Positions 1-5,438 of a DNA stretch of 5,438 bases are shown here, piece after piece (position 1 is the stretch's first letter; each line of letters starts with the position of its first letter). This DNA comes from an uncultured Bacteroidales bacterium (GTDB taxonomy: Bacteria; Bacteroidota; Bacteroidia; Bacteroidales; Muribaculaceae). The notes beneath the pieces were generated by a model that saw only the letters and a list, made by a program, of their open reading frames with translations, was not told where the DNA came from and ran no database searches. The stretch covers positions 1 through 5,438 of the forward strand of contig USIY01000169.1 of the NCBI GenBank assembly GCA_900554845.1. The letters are read 5' to 3'. Both the position numbers and the translations under genes were made by a program.

Positions 1-737
1 CAATGAAACAACGCATGAAGGAACATATCTCCACTATCATGAAGCGTTACAAAGGCCGAGTCAAGACATGGGACGTCGTAAACGAGACCATAGAGGACGA
101 CGGTTCATACCGGCAAAGCGATTTCTATAAGATTCTGGGCGAGGAATATATTCCTCTTGCTTTCCAATACGCACATGAGGCTGACCCGGAAGCAGAACTC
201 GTGATCAACGACTACAGCATGAACAAACCTGCAAAGCGCGAGGCATACGTGCGCATAGTGAACGACATGAAAAAACGAGGAATCCAGGTGGATGCCATAG
301 GAATGCAGGGACACATGGGAATGGATTACCCCGACCTTAACGATTTCGAAAAGTCAATTGAAGCCTATGCAGGCACTGGATGCAAGGTCATGATCACCGA
401 ATGGGACATGAGCGCGCTGCCAACTGTCAACACAGGAGCCAACGTCTCCGACACCGTCAACTACAACAAAATGCTCAATCCCTATCCCGACGGTCTTCCC
501 GACAGCATTTCCGCTCTGTGGAACGCCCGTATGGACTCCGTCATGTCCATCATGCTGAAACACGCTGACCAGATTTCACGCGTCAACGCATGGGGAGTGT
601 CCGACGGAGACTCCTGGAAAAACGACTGGCCTATGGAGGGTCGCACCGAATATCCGCTGCTCCTCGACCGTCAGTACAAAGTGAAGCCCTTCCTCGTGAA
701 ATACATTGAAGAATACAAGAATAAAACAGCAAAATAA
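1..737 (+). CDS. GH10 endo-beta-1,4-xylanase, C-terminal part (5' end outside window)
   Basis: Retaining glycoside hydrolase family 10 enzyme that cuts internal beta-1,4 bonds of xylan. The frame is open to the left edge, so the ATG at base 3 is probably an internal methionine; the family has roughly 100 or more catalytic-domain residues before this point, so the true start and any signal peptide are not visible. Counting from that Met, the acid/base Glu is E28 in 'WDVVNE', 'NDY' is at 69-71, 'QGH' at 102-104, and the nucleophile is E133 in 'ITEWD'. The substrate-cleft tryptophan motif 'WGVSDGDSW' lies at 197-205. Residues about 136-178 form an extended loop ('ALPTVNTGANV' onward), which I recall as common in Bacteroidetes GH10. 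The C-terminus is complete and ends just after the barrel, with no extra module. It is the first visible gene of a + strand xylan operon and lies 12 bases before the GH43 gene. Cell location cannot be judged without the N-terminus. Confidence 0.95.
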   Translation, partial: MKQRMKEHISTIMKRYKGRVKTWDVVNETIEDDGSYRQSDFYKILGEEYIPLAFQYAHEADPEAELVINDYSMNKPAKREAYVRIVNDMKKRGIQVDAIGMQGHMGMDYPDLNDFEKSIEAYAGTGCKVMITEWDMSALPTVNTGANVSDTVNYNKMLNPYPDGLPDSISALWNARMDSVMSIMLKHADQISRVNAWGVSDGDSWKNDWPMEGRTEYPLLLDRQYKVKPFLVKYIEEYKNKTAK

Positions 738-749
738 ATTCCAACGATC

Positions 750-1718
750 ATGAAAACTGTCAAAAGATACCTTTTCCCGTCGGATTATATGGCCGATCCT
801 TCGGTGCATGTGTTCAATGGAAAACTTTATATCTACCCTTCGCACGACTGGGAATGTGAGAATGTCGAAAACGACAACGGCGACCAGTACGTAATGAAGG
901 ACATGCATGTCCTCAGCACCGACGATCCTATGGAGGGACTGGTGGTGGATCACGGAAAGGCTCTTGACATCGCCGACATACCCTGGGCCGGACGGCAGTT
1001 GTGGGACTGCGACTGCGCGGAAAAGGAGGGTAAGTATTACCTGTATTTCCCACTGAAGGACCAGAACGACATATTCCGCATCGGAGTCGCAGTGGCCGAC
1101 CGTCCGGAAGGCCCGTTCATTCCGTTGCCCGATCCCATTCGCGGCAGCTATTCGATGGATATATGCGTATTTGAGGAAAATGGAGAATATTACCTCTACT
1201 TCGGCGGTCTCTGGGGCGGACAGTTGCAGCGCTACAAAGACAACAAGGCCCTGGAGAACGCATACCTCCCGGAAGGTGCCGAACCGTCGTTGCCAAGTCG
1301 CGTGGTACGTCTTACCGACGATATGCTGCAGTTCGCAGAGGAGCCGAAGCCCGTGCAAGTGGTTGACGAAGAGGGCAAGCCACTTCGTGCCGATGATCCG
1401 CACCGTTTCTTCGAGGCAAGCTGGCTCCACAAGTACAACGGTAAATATTATTTCTCTTACTCCACGGGCGACAGTCACCTGTTGTGCTATGCTATCGGCG
1501 ACAATCCTTACGGTCCTTTCACCTACAAGGGTGTGATCCTTACTCCGGTCGTTGGCTGGACCACGCATCATTCCATAGTTGAGTACAAAGGAAAGTGGTA
1601 TCTGTTCCATCATGATTCCGTGCCCAGCGGCGGCAAGTCATGGCTACGCAGTCTGAAGGTGTGCGAAATAGAGTACGATGACAACGGTCTCATAAAGACC
1701 ATAGAAGGTCAGGATTGA
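750..1718 (+). CDS. GH43 family beta-xylosidase / alpha-L-arabinofuranosidase
   Basis: Inverting glycoside hydrolase of family 43, a five-bladed beta-propeller, 322 residues, which fits a single catalytic domain with no accessory module. The expected catalytic triad can be placed: general base D16 in 'ADPSVH', pKa-modulating Asp D137 in 'SMDICVF', and general acid E222 in 'FFEASW'. A conserved His pair is at 273-274 ('TTHHSIV'). Repeated blade motifs of the type 'GKYYLYF' occur at about 94-100, 145-151, 231-236 and 281-286. The protein starts directly with 'MKTVKRYLFPSDYMADP' and has no signal peptide, so it probably acts in the cytoplasm on imported xylo-oligosaccharides. The ATG at 750 is well supported because family homology begins within about ten residues. 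The closeness to the Bacteroidetes enzymes found beside GH10 and GH67 genes suggests a xylan role. The choice between xylosidase and arabinofuranosidase cannot be made from sequence alone. Gaps of 12 bases on either side imply co-transcription. Confidence 0.93.
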   Translation: MKTVKRYLFPSDYMADPSVHVFNGKLYIYPSHDWECENVENDNGDQYVMKDMHVLSTDDPMEGLVVDHGKALDIADIPWAGRQLWDCDCAEKEGKYYLYFPLKDQNDIFRIGVAVADRPEGPFIPLPDPIRGSYSMDICVFEENGEYYLYFGGLWGGQLQRYKDNKALENAYLPEGAEPSLPSRVVRLTDDMLQFAEEPKPVQVVDEEGKPLRADDPHRFFEASWLHKYNGKYYFSYSTGDSHLLCYAIGDNPYGPFTYKGVILTPVVGWTTHHSIVEYKGKWYLFHHDSVPSGGKSWLRSLKVCEIEYDDNGLIKTIEGQD

Positions 1719-2436
1719 GACATAAATGCCATGAACAGGATATCATTATTGGCGATTGCATTGATAATCGGAGCGGTGGTGTCAGCCTCCGCTCCTTTCT
1801 CAGGGAAGCCTTTTTATGAAAAAAGAATACTGAACCACTGGGACAATCTTGACGGCACGATCGAGCGCGGTTATGCAGGACGCAGTCTATGGAAATGGGA
1901 TCAGCTGCCTGATTCGGTGTCCCCGCGTTATGAGGAATACGCCCGTCTTGTATCCGGTGTCGGGATAAACGGAGTTGTGTTGAACAATGTCAACGCATCT
2001 TCTCAGATACTGTCCTCGGAGTATCTGAGGAAGGTGGCCAAAATTGCCGATGTATTCCGTCCATATGGACTTCAGGTTTATCTCTCGGCCAACTTCGCCG
2101 CCCCTATGCAGATAGGAGCGTTGCCTACGGCTGATCCCAAAGACAAGAAGGTATCGGACTGGTGGAAAAAGAAAGCGGATGAGATTTATCGTCTTATCCC
2201 GGACTTCGGAGGATTTTTGGTAAAAGCCAATTCCGAGGGACAGCCTGGTCCGTGTGATTACGGCCGCAGTCACGCCGAGGGTGCCAACATGATGGCGAAA
2301 GCAGTAAAAAAACATGGCGGAATCATTATGTGGCGTGCTTTCGTCTACTCCCCTTCCGATCCCGACCGTGCCAAACAGGCTTATGCCGAGTTCAATCCTT
2401 TGGACGGCAAGTTCGACAGCAACGTCATCGTTCAGA

Positions 2437-3285
2437 TCAAAAATGGTCCTGTTGATTTCCAACCTCGCGAGCCGGTCGTTTTGCTCTTTTATGATCATAG
2501 CGTATGAGGCGTATGGCGTGACTGTCATATTGGGTTTCGTAAGTATCATATTTGATTTGAGAGTATCCGAAATTAGTAAGTATCCCGATTTTATCTCCTT
2601 TTCGAGTCATGAATACATATAATTCGTCATCTTCAATCGTCAGAGAGTCCTCATAGATTTCATCAGCTATTGGCGGCATAATCTGTTCTATTCCGCCCAG
2701 ACGATTTCTAAAACAATCGGTTATGTTTAGAATAGGGCATTCAAGGCATATTGCGCCCCATAGTTTCGTGTGTTCGTCCTGTACAAAGAAGATGGAACGT
2801 TCCCATCGTTCAGGAATAATGGTACGATAAATGAAGTCGGTCAGCAGAACAGGAGGTGACGACAGCGAGACCAATGCCCATGCCAACCCATTAAATACCG
2901 GCACGAAATCGGGTTTATGATTTATTGCATCAAACTGAGTAAACACATCCACGAAAAATTCGGGAAGAAGCTGTTCTCCAGTGGGTGAGACAAGTCCTAC
3001 AAATCCATTTCCACCCGATTTGTGAGGACGCCAGTCGTATCTGCTGTTATATAACTCAAGCTTCCGTCGGTTTCTTCTTGTTTCCGGAGATTCTTCCGGT
3101 TCGTAACTTTGCTTAATCGATTTCAGCATGAGATATTCCGCGGCATCCTCTTGTGATGGTATCAGGTAAGGTTTGGTATTATTCCAGCAAGACCTCCAAT
3201 GGTTAAGGTGGTCGTAATAATTCCTTTGACCTTCTTCAGAAGTTATTTGGGCCACACGGCGACTGTGGAATTCAATACGATTCAT
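2437..3285 (-). CDS. WG-repeat-like protein, C-terminus lost at breakpoint
   Basis: Uncharacterised protein, 282 codons as read here. The start is placed at ATG 3285-3283, one base after the stop of the preceding gene; an ATG at 3363 in the same frame would overlap that gene by 77 bases and adds a sequence that looks like out-of-frame translation. Residues 1-85 are polar, basic and free of membrane segments. From about residue 90 there are segments resembling WG repeats: 'FVGLVSPTGEQLLPEFF', 'KLWGAICLE' and 'DKIGILTNFGYSQIKYD', spaced as in proteins with such degenerate beta repeats. No signal peptide or enzymatic motif is seen. The last 13-15 codons, ending 'GNQQDHF', are antisense GH67 sequence, so the native C-terminus is missing or replaced. 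It is the last gene of the - strand cluster. WG-repeat proteins are often thought to mediate protein interactions, but no role can be assigned here. Function is unknown; the repeat assignment is by eye. Confidence 0.6.
   Translation of the reverse strand: MNRIEFHSRRVAQITSEEGQRNYYDHLNHWRSCWNNTKPYLIPSQEDAAEYLMLKSIKQSYEPEESPETRRNRRKLELYNSRYDWRPHKSGGNGFVGLVSPTGEQLLPEFFVDVFTQFDAINHKPDFVPVFNGLAWALVSLSSPPVLLTDFIYRTIIPERWERSIFFVQDEHTKLWGAICLECPILNITDCFRNRLGGIEQIMPPIADEIYEDSLTIEDDELYVFMTRKGDKIGILTNFGYSQIKYDTYETQYDSHAIRLIRYDHKRAKRPAREVGNQQDHF
2471..2490. other. Breakpoint between xylan operon and unrelated segment
   Basis: To the left of about 2477 the + strand encodes GH67 sequence; to the right the only plausible coding is on the - strand for unrelated proteins. 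Both reading frames cross the point without a proper end: GH67 runs on to a stop at 2505-2507, and the - strand gene runs into antisense GH67 to a stop at 2437-2439. G+C also falls: sampled lines are about 53% and 67% on the left (lines 61 and 961) and about 38-47% on the right (lines 3661, 4261, 5041). The exact base is uncertain within 2475-2489, because the codons for 'VVLLF' still loosely resemble the expected 'VSPLF'. Insertion, deletion, inversion or assembly chimera could all produce this. Confidence 0.8.
2475..2484 (+). other. Possible integration core (CTnDOT-like att sequence)
   Basis: The bases GTCGTTTTGC match the core consensus GTANNTTTGC, recalled for CTnDOT-family integration sites in Bacteroides, at seven of eight defined positions (C instead of A at position 3). 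The string lies exactly at the breakpoint. Such short matches arise by chance, no integrase gene is visible, and the other end of the putative insert is outside the window, so this is only a suggestion. Confidence 0.25.
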
Positions 3286-3286
3286 T

Positions 3287-3931
3287 CTATTTGGTGTTAC
3301 GAAATGAAGTTTTGCGGTCGAAACCGGCAGATTCCGCCTTTTCAAGGTCTGTCCGGTTGTCAATTATCACGACATCATTCAACGACGAGATATATGCATA
3401 GAGCGAGTGGTAAATCTCTTGTGCGGTAATCAGAGATGCAATAGGAGTTCCTTTAAGAATAGGATTCGGAATGGCATCGCTTTGATCAACTTTTACATCC
3501 AATTTCTCATCATCCCACCATGAATATGTTCTGAATGCCTTGAAGAATGACATCGGAGCGATACCAAGTTTTTTATCTTTGGTTATTTCCTTTGTGGTTA
3601 TTACTTTCCAGTCAAGACATACATCGGATGTTGCGTCAAGATAGCGGTCAACATGAAAGAAATACCATTTTAATCCGACTTCAAGCATACAGTAAAGTTC
3701 GGTTGCCTGATATTCGGTCACCCATTTACAATGGCGACCAATCCATTTGCGGGTACGGATCTCTTTCTTCGGAGCATCCTTTTCGAGGGTTGTATGATTA
3801 AAGAAAACTAAATCGGTACTTGCCAGTATGGTGAACTCGCGTCGGTCATAGACAACTTTATCGTCTGTCCCATAAATCCCTGTCAAATAGTCATAATAAT
3901 CTTTATTGTTGCGGGGTGTCAGAATTTTCAT
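3287..3931 (-). CDS. Uncharacterised protein with C-terminal 'GFDRKTSFRN' motif
   Basis: Soluble protein of 214 residues, function unknown. I chose the ATG at 3931 because 'MKILTPRNNKDYYDYLTGIYG' resembles the start of a family of hypothetical proteins that I recall from Bacteroidales and other accessory DNA ('KDYYDYL-GIYG---VVYDRR'). The alternative ATG at 3961 would add ten residues lying wholly over the ATPase gene. The chosen start overlaps the ATPase end by 29 bases, consistent with translational coupling. The C-terminal third carries 'IPNPILKGTPIASLITAQEIYHS' split over residues of about 150-172, then a 'RTDLEKAESAGFDRKTSFRN' type ending, also a recurrent feature of that family. The middle is rich in Trp, Tyr and charged residues. 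No signal peptide, membrane helix or recognised catalytic motif is visible. It sits between the ATPase and the WG-like gene, with 1 base before the latter, so it is probably made with them. Confidence 0.75.
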   Translation of the reverse strand: MKILTPRNNKDYYDYLTGIYGTDDKVVYDRREFTILASTDLVFFNHTTLEKDAPKKEIRTRKWIGRHCKWVTEYQATELYCMLEVGLKWYFFHVDRYLDATSDVCLDWKVITTKEITKDKKLGIAPMSFFKAFRTYSWWDDEKLDVKVDQSDAIPNPILKGTPIASLITAQEIYHSLYAYISSLNDVVIIDNRTDLEKAESAGFDRKTSFRNTK

Positions 3932-4724
3932 TTGGCTTAATGTTTTGAAACAGTTCTGCATATAGCTTTATATTTTCCAGTTCATGCCATTTGCATACCT
4001 TCGAAGGAGACAGATCCAGATTGTAAATCAAAGCCCCCTTTATTGCAAGCAAAAATGGGGAATGAGTGGCAATAATGAACTGACAATTGAAAAACCTGGC
4101 ATAATCAAGAATCATTTTTGCCAATTCTTTTTGAAATATAGGCGACAGACTATTTTCGGGCTCATCCAGAAGCACAAGTGAGTCTTCGGAAATATTGCAT
4201 TGGAAATAATCAAATGCCAATTCTCCATTGCTGCGTGCTTCTTTATATTTTTCAAGAGCATTGTAAATCCAACGGTCGTAACTCCATACGTAGCCGGGGT
4301 TCCCTTCGCGATTATTAAAGAAACGGTCAAACAGTTCTGGGTTGACATTCCGGATATGTTCTTTTATCCTTTCGTTATGCTGTCGCACTTTAACAATACC
4401 GTGCATCACATCCTCACTGCGGATAAAACGGCTTTCTTCCGGGATATCGCAATGCTCGTTAAACGATGCTGACACTTTGTATCGGCAGTCATCGATAAAA
4501 GGCTGCAGAGATTCAGCATCATTCCCCTTGTCATCCATCCAAACATTAAGTTTTCGTGCGATAACGTTCAGCAATGTGGATTTACCCGAACCATTACTGC
4601 CATATAGCATTGTTATAGGTTCAAAAACAATCTCTTTCATTTGCTTGTCGGCAAGCAGCGTATATGGGTAAGTACGTTTGTCATCCATCTCGGGCAACGT
4701 AAATTTTTTCAAATATGTTTTCAT
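3903..4724 (-). CDS. Stand-alone ABC-type AAA family ATPase
   Basis: Cytosolic ATPase of 273 residues with a complete ABC-type nucleotide-binding fold. Walker A is 'GSNGSGKST' at 42-50; an ABC-signature-like 'SNGE' is at 165-168; Walker B is 'LVLLDEPE' at 183-190 with D187 and the catalytic Glu E188; a D-loop-like 'NSLSP' follows at 191-195; and the switch histidine is H221 in 'IIATHSP'. Between Walker A and the signature is a helical, charged region of about 115 residues, too short for the long coiled coil of SMC or Rad50 proteins. No membrane partner gene is seen, so a transporter role is unlikely; it resembles the predicted-ATPase group COG3910, whose role is poorly defined. The ATG at 4724 overlaps the WYL stop codon as ATGA, a 4-base overlap typical of coupled translation. 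All catalytic motifs are intact, so it should hydrolyse ATP. Substrate and partners are unknown; the neighbouring hypothetical proteins are natural candidates. Confidence 0.9.
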   Translation of the reverse strand: MKTYLKKFTLPEMDDKRTYPYTLLADKQMKEIVFEPITMLYGSNGSGKSTLLNVIARKLNVWMDDKGNDAESLQPFIDDCRYKVSASFNEHCDIPEESRFIRSEDVMHGIVKVRQHNERIKEHIRNVNPELFDRFFNNREGNPGYVWSYDRWIYNALEKYKEARSNGELAFDYFQCNISEDSLVLLDEPENSLSPIFQKELAKMILDYARFFNCQFIIATHSPFLLAIKGALIYNLDLSPSKVCKWHELENIKLYAELFQNIKPNENSDTPQQ

Positions 4725-5438
4725 CTTGCAGAGTTGTATTTGCCTGACATGTTTGTAATAATATGTGCTACTTCATTGCGTAATGGCGGAGGTGCGATTA
4801 CCTCAAGTTGGTCACGGTGAAGAAGAAGCTCTTGAATGAAATCGAATGTCGGTACAAGACGCAGACTGAAGTCGGTATATCCGTCTTTCGTTTCCAACTC
4901 GCATTGGGTTTGATGCAGCGGCAACGAACGGAGATAGCCCGGCAATTCATTATATGTGCGTATTATTATCTTCTCCGGTTTCCCCTCGGTCACCAGTATG
5001 CCGTAAAAATTGGCAAAATAAGAGTTAGCCGAAAAATTAGCAGGATATATAAACGTATTGTCTGTAATGACAAGGCTTTTCAGACGGTCGAGAGAAAATA
5101 TTCTCAGCTTGCCGTCTGTAAGTAGTCCGAGAACATACCAGCGGCGCTTGAATAATTTTATGCAAAGCGGTTGTATGACACCAGAAAATTCTTTCCCCAC
5201 AAAGTTTTCATAAACAATCTCCAATTCTTTGTCTTGCTGCAACGCCTGTAATATCGTTGCAAGACATTCCCTTCCTGACGGAATGTCCTCAAGAAGAATC
5301 TTATCGGATATGGCGGCGTTACCGAGTAGAAGTTCTCCGAGTGAAAAGCTGTCGATTGCCCACTTTGTAAGAGAGTTTTCTTCAATTACTTCAGGATTGA
5401 CAATGTGATAAAGATTTAATCCGCGACCACGCCGGCAC
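4721..5438 (-). CDS. WYL-domain transcriptional regulator (N-terminus outside window)
   Basis: Regulator with a ligand-sensing WYL domain, lacking its start. The TTG at 5242 is not the true start: the same frame continues upstream without a stop to base 5437, giving 238 visible residues. The first ones, 'CRRGRGLNLYHIVNPE', resemble the end of the winged helix-turn-helix part of this family, so roughly 80 residues of DNA-binding domain probably lie off the edge. A linker helix region follows at about 20-70, including 'ILLEDIPSGREC' (47-58). The WYL domain spans about 70-130, with the name-giving motif as 'RRWYVLG' at 98-104 and 'FSLDRL' at 114-119. A WCX-like C-terminal domain covers about 150-225 ('KIIIRTYNELPGYLRSLPLH' and following). 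WYL regulators commonly control phage-defence, DNA-damage or other accessory loci by sensing nucleic acid or nucleotides. As first gene of the cluster, it may autoregulate the operon; its promoter is outside the window. Confidence 0.9.
   Translation of the reverse strand, partial: CRRGRGLNLYHIVNPEVIEENSLTKWAIDSFSLGELLLGNAAISDKILLEDIPSGRECLATILQALQQDKELEIVYENFVGKEFSGVIQPLCIKLFKRRWYVLGLLTDGKLRIFSLDRLKSLVITDNTFIYPANFSANSYFANFYGILVTEGKPEKIIIRTYNELPGYLRSLPLHQTQCELETKDGYTDFSLRLVPTFDFIQELLLHRDQLEVIAPPPLRNEVAHIITNMSGKYNSAR

Larger units (their letters stand above)
1731..2507 (+). pseudogene. GH67 alpha-glucuronidase, interrupted after residue ~249
   Basis: GH67 enzymes remove (4-O-methyl)-D-glucuronic acid from xylo-oligosaccharides. 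Residues 1-21 look like a signal peptide: R3, a hydrophobic run 5-17, and an A-S-A cleavage site at 19-21. GH67 homology starts at 'RILNHWDNLDGTIERGYAG' (32-50) and includes the presumed general acid E169 in 'KANSEGQPGP' and the presumed general base D242 in 'GPVDFQ'. It then breaks after 'PREP' (245-248) or V249. Family members continue with 'SPLFG'-like sequence, the second catalytic glutamate in the 'EY' motif, and several hundred further residues; here there are nine unrelated codons and a TGA. The product is therefore probably inactive. The usual N-terminal domain of about 100-150 residues between signal peptide and barrel is also absent, although the signal peptide is intact. The ATG at 1731, 12 bases after GH43, is the natural start. 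The gene closes the visible xylan operon. Annotation as a pseudogene assumes the junction is real and not an assembly artefact. Confidence 0.85.
2478..5438. mobile_element. Putative inserted accessory segment (one end visible)
   Basis: Inferred unit, not directly demonstrated. Everything right of the breakpoint is on the opposite strand to the xylan operon, has lower G+C, and encodes accessory-type proteins (WYL regulator, lone ABC-type ATPase, two uncharacterised proteins) in place of the expected remainder of GH67. No transposase, integrase, terminal inverted repeat or target duplication is visible, so the class of element is unknown. A host rearrangement or chimeric contig remains possible. 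Confidence 0.35.

Noticed and set aside
576..1613. 345-codon open frame on the - strand opposite GH10 and GH43
   Set aside because: It lies entirely antisense to two well-supported glycoside hydrolases, has no recognisable domain, and its composition follows from the GC-rich codons of the + strand genes.
2491..2498. Palindrome ATGATCAT close to the breakpoint
   Set aside because: An 8-base palindrome is common by chance; there is no longer inverted repeat or hairpin here to support a transposon end or terminator.
2500..2515. Direct repeat GCGTATG at 2500-2506 and 2509-2515, near the junction
   Set aside because: It is explained by the coding of 'IRLIR' on the - strand and is too short to count as a target duplication or att arm.
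1887..2549. 220-codon - strand frame across the GH67 breakpoint
   Set aside because: It is antisense to GH67 for most of its length and has no domain signature; it only extends by chance across the junction.
2314..2622. 102-codon + strand frame crossing the breakpoint
   Set aside because: It starts inside GH67 in another frame and continues antisense to the WG-like gene, with no recognisable protein features.
3286..3363. Upstream ATG at 3363 for the WG-like gene
   Set aside because: It would overlap the conserved C-terminus of the previous gene by 77 bases. The ATG at 3285 directly follows that gene's stop and gives a more natural N-terminus.
4721..5242. Starting the WYL gene at the TTG at 5242
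   Set aside because: The same frame is open upstream to the window edge and encodes family-consistent sequence ('ILLEDIPSGREC' and the wHTH end), so the TTG is an internal codon.

Overview
This window looks like chromosomal DNA from a gut-type member of the Bacteroidales (Bacteroides, Prevotella or Muribaculaceae-like). The evidence is a xylan-degradation cluster of GH10, GH43 and GH67 enzymes in the order and with the sequence style of that group, near-absent Shine-Dalgarno signals, and a right-hand block of hypothetical proteins typical of Bacteroidales accessory DNA. The species cannot be fixed from the sequence alone.

Left block (1 to about 2477, + strand): the end of a xylan-utilisation operon. 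It holds the C-terminal part of a GH10 endo-beta-1,4-xylanase with both catalytic glutamates visible, a complete GH43 enzyme (beta-xylosidase or arabinofuranosidase type) without a signal peptide, and a secreted GH67 alpha-glucuronidase. The two intergenic gaps are 12 bases each, so the genes are very likely co-transcribed. Together they would cut the xylan backbone, trim xylose or arabinose from the products and remove (4-O-methyl)glucuronic acid side groups. The GH67 gene is broken: its homology stops abruptly just after the conserved 'DFQPREP' stretch, ten codons before a stop.

Junction (about 2475-2490): homology changes from GH67 to an unrelated segment on the other strand, and base composition falls. 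A 10-base string at the junction, GTCGTTTTGC, differs at one defined position from the core consensus I recall for CTnDOT-type tyrosine-recombinase integration (GTANNTTTGC). Insertion of an integrative element is therefore an attractive but unproven explanation. A deletion, an inversion or a chimeric assembly would also fit.

Right block (about 2478 to 5438, - strand): four tightly packed genes read right to left. They are a WYL-domain transcriptional regulator (its N-terminal DNA-binding part lies beyond the window), a compact stand-alone ABC-type ATPase, an uncharacterised protein of about 214 residues, and a protein with WG-repeat-like segments whose C-terminus is lost at the junction. They overlap by 4 and 29 bases and are then separated by 1 base, which suggests one transcript. 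A WYL regulator, a lone ATPase and unknown partners in accessory DNA are the sort of set found in defence or other mobile-island cargo, so this block is the best candidate for an undescribed system. Its function is not shown by the sequence. I saw no tRNA, rRNA, CRISPR array, integrase or transposase in the window, and no non-coding stretch longer than about 12 bases.
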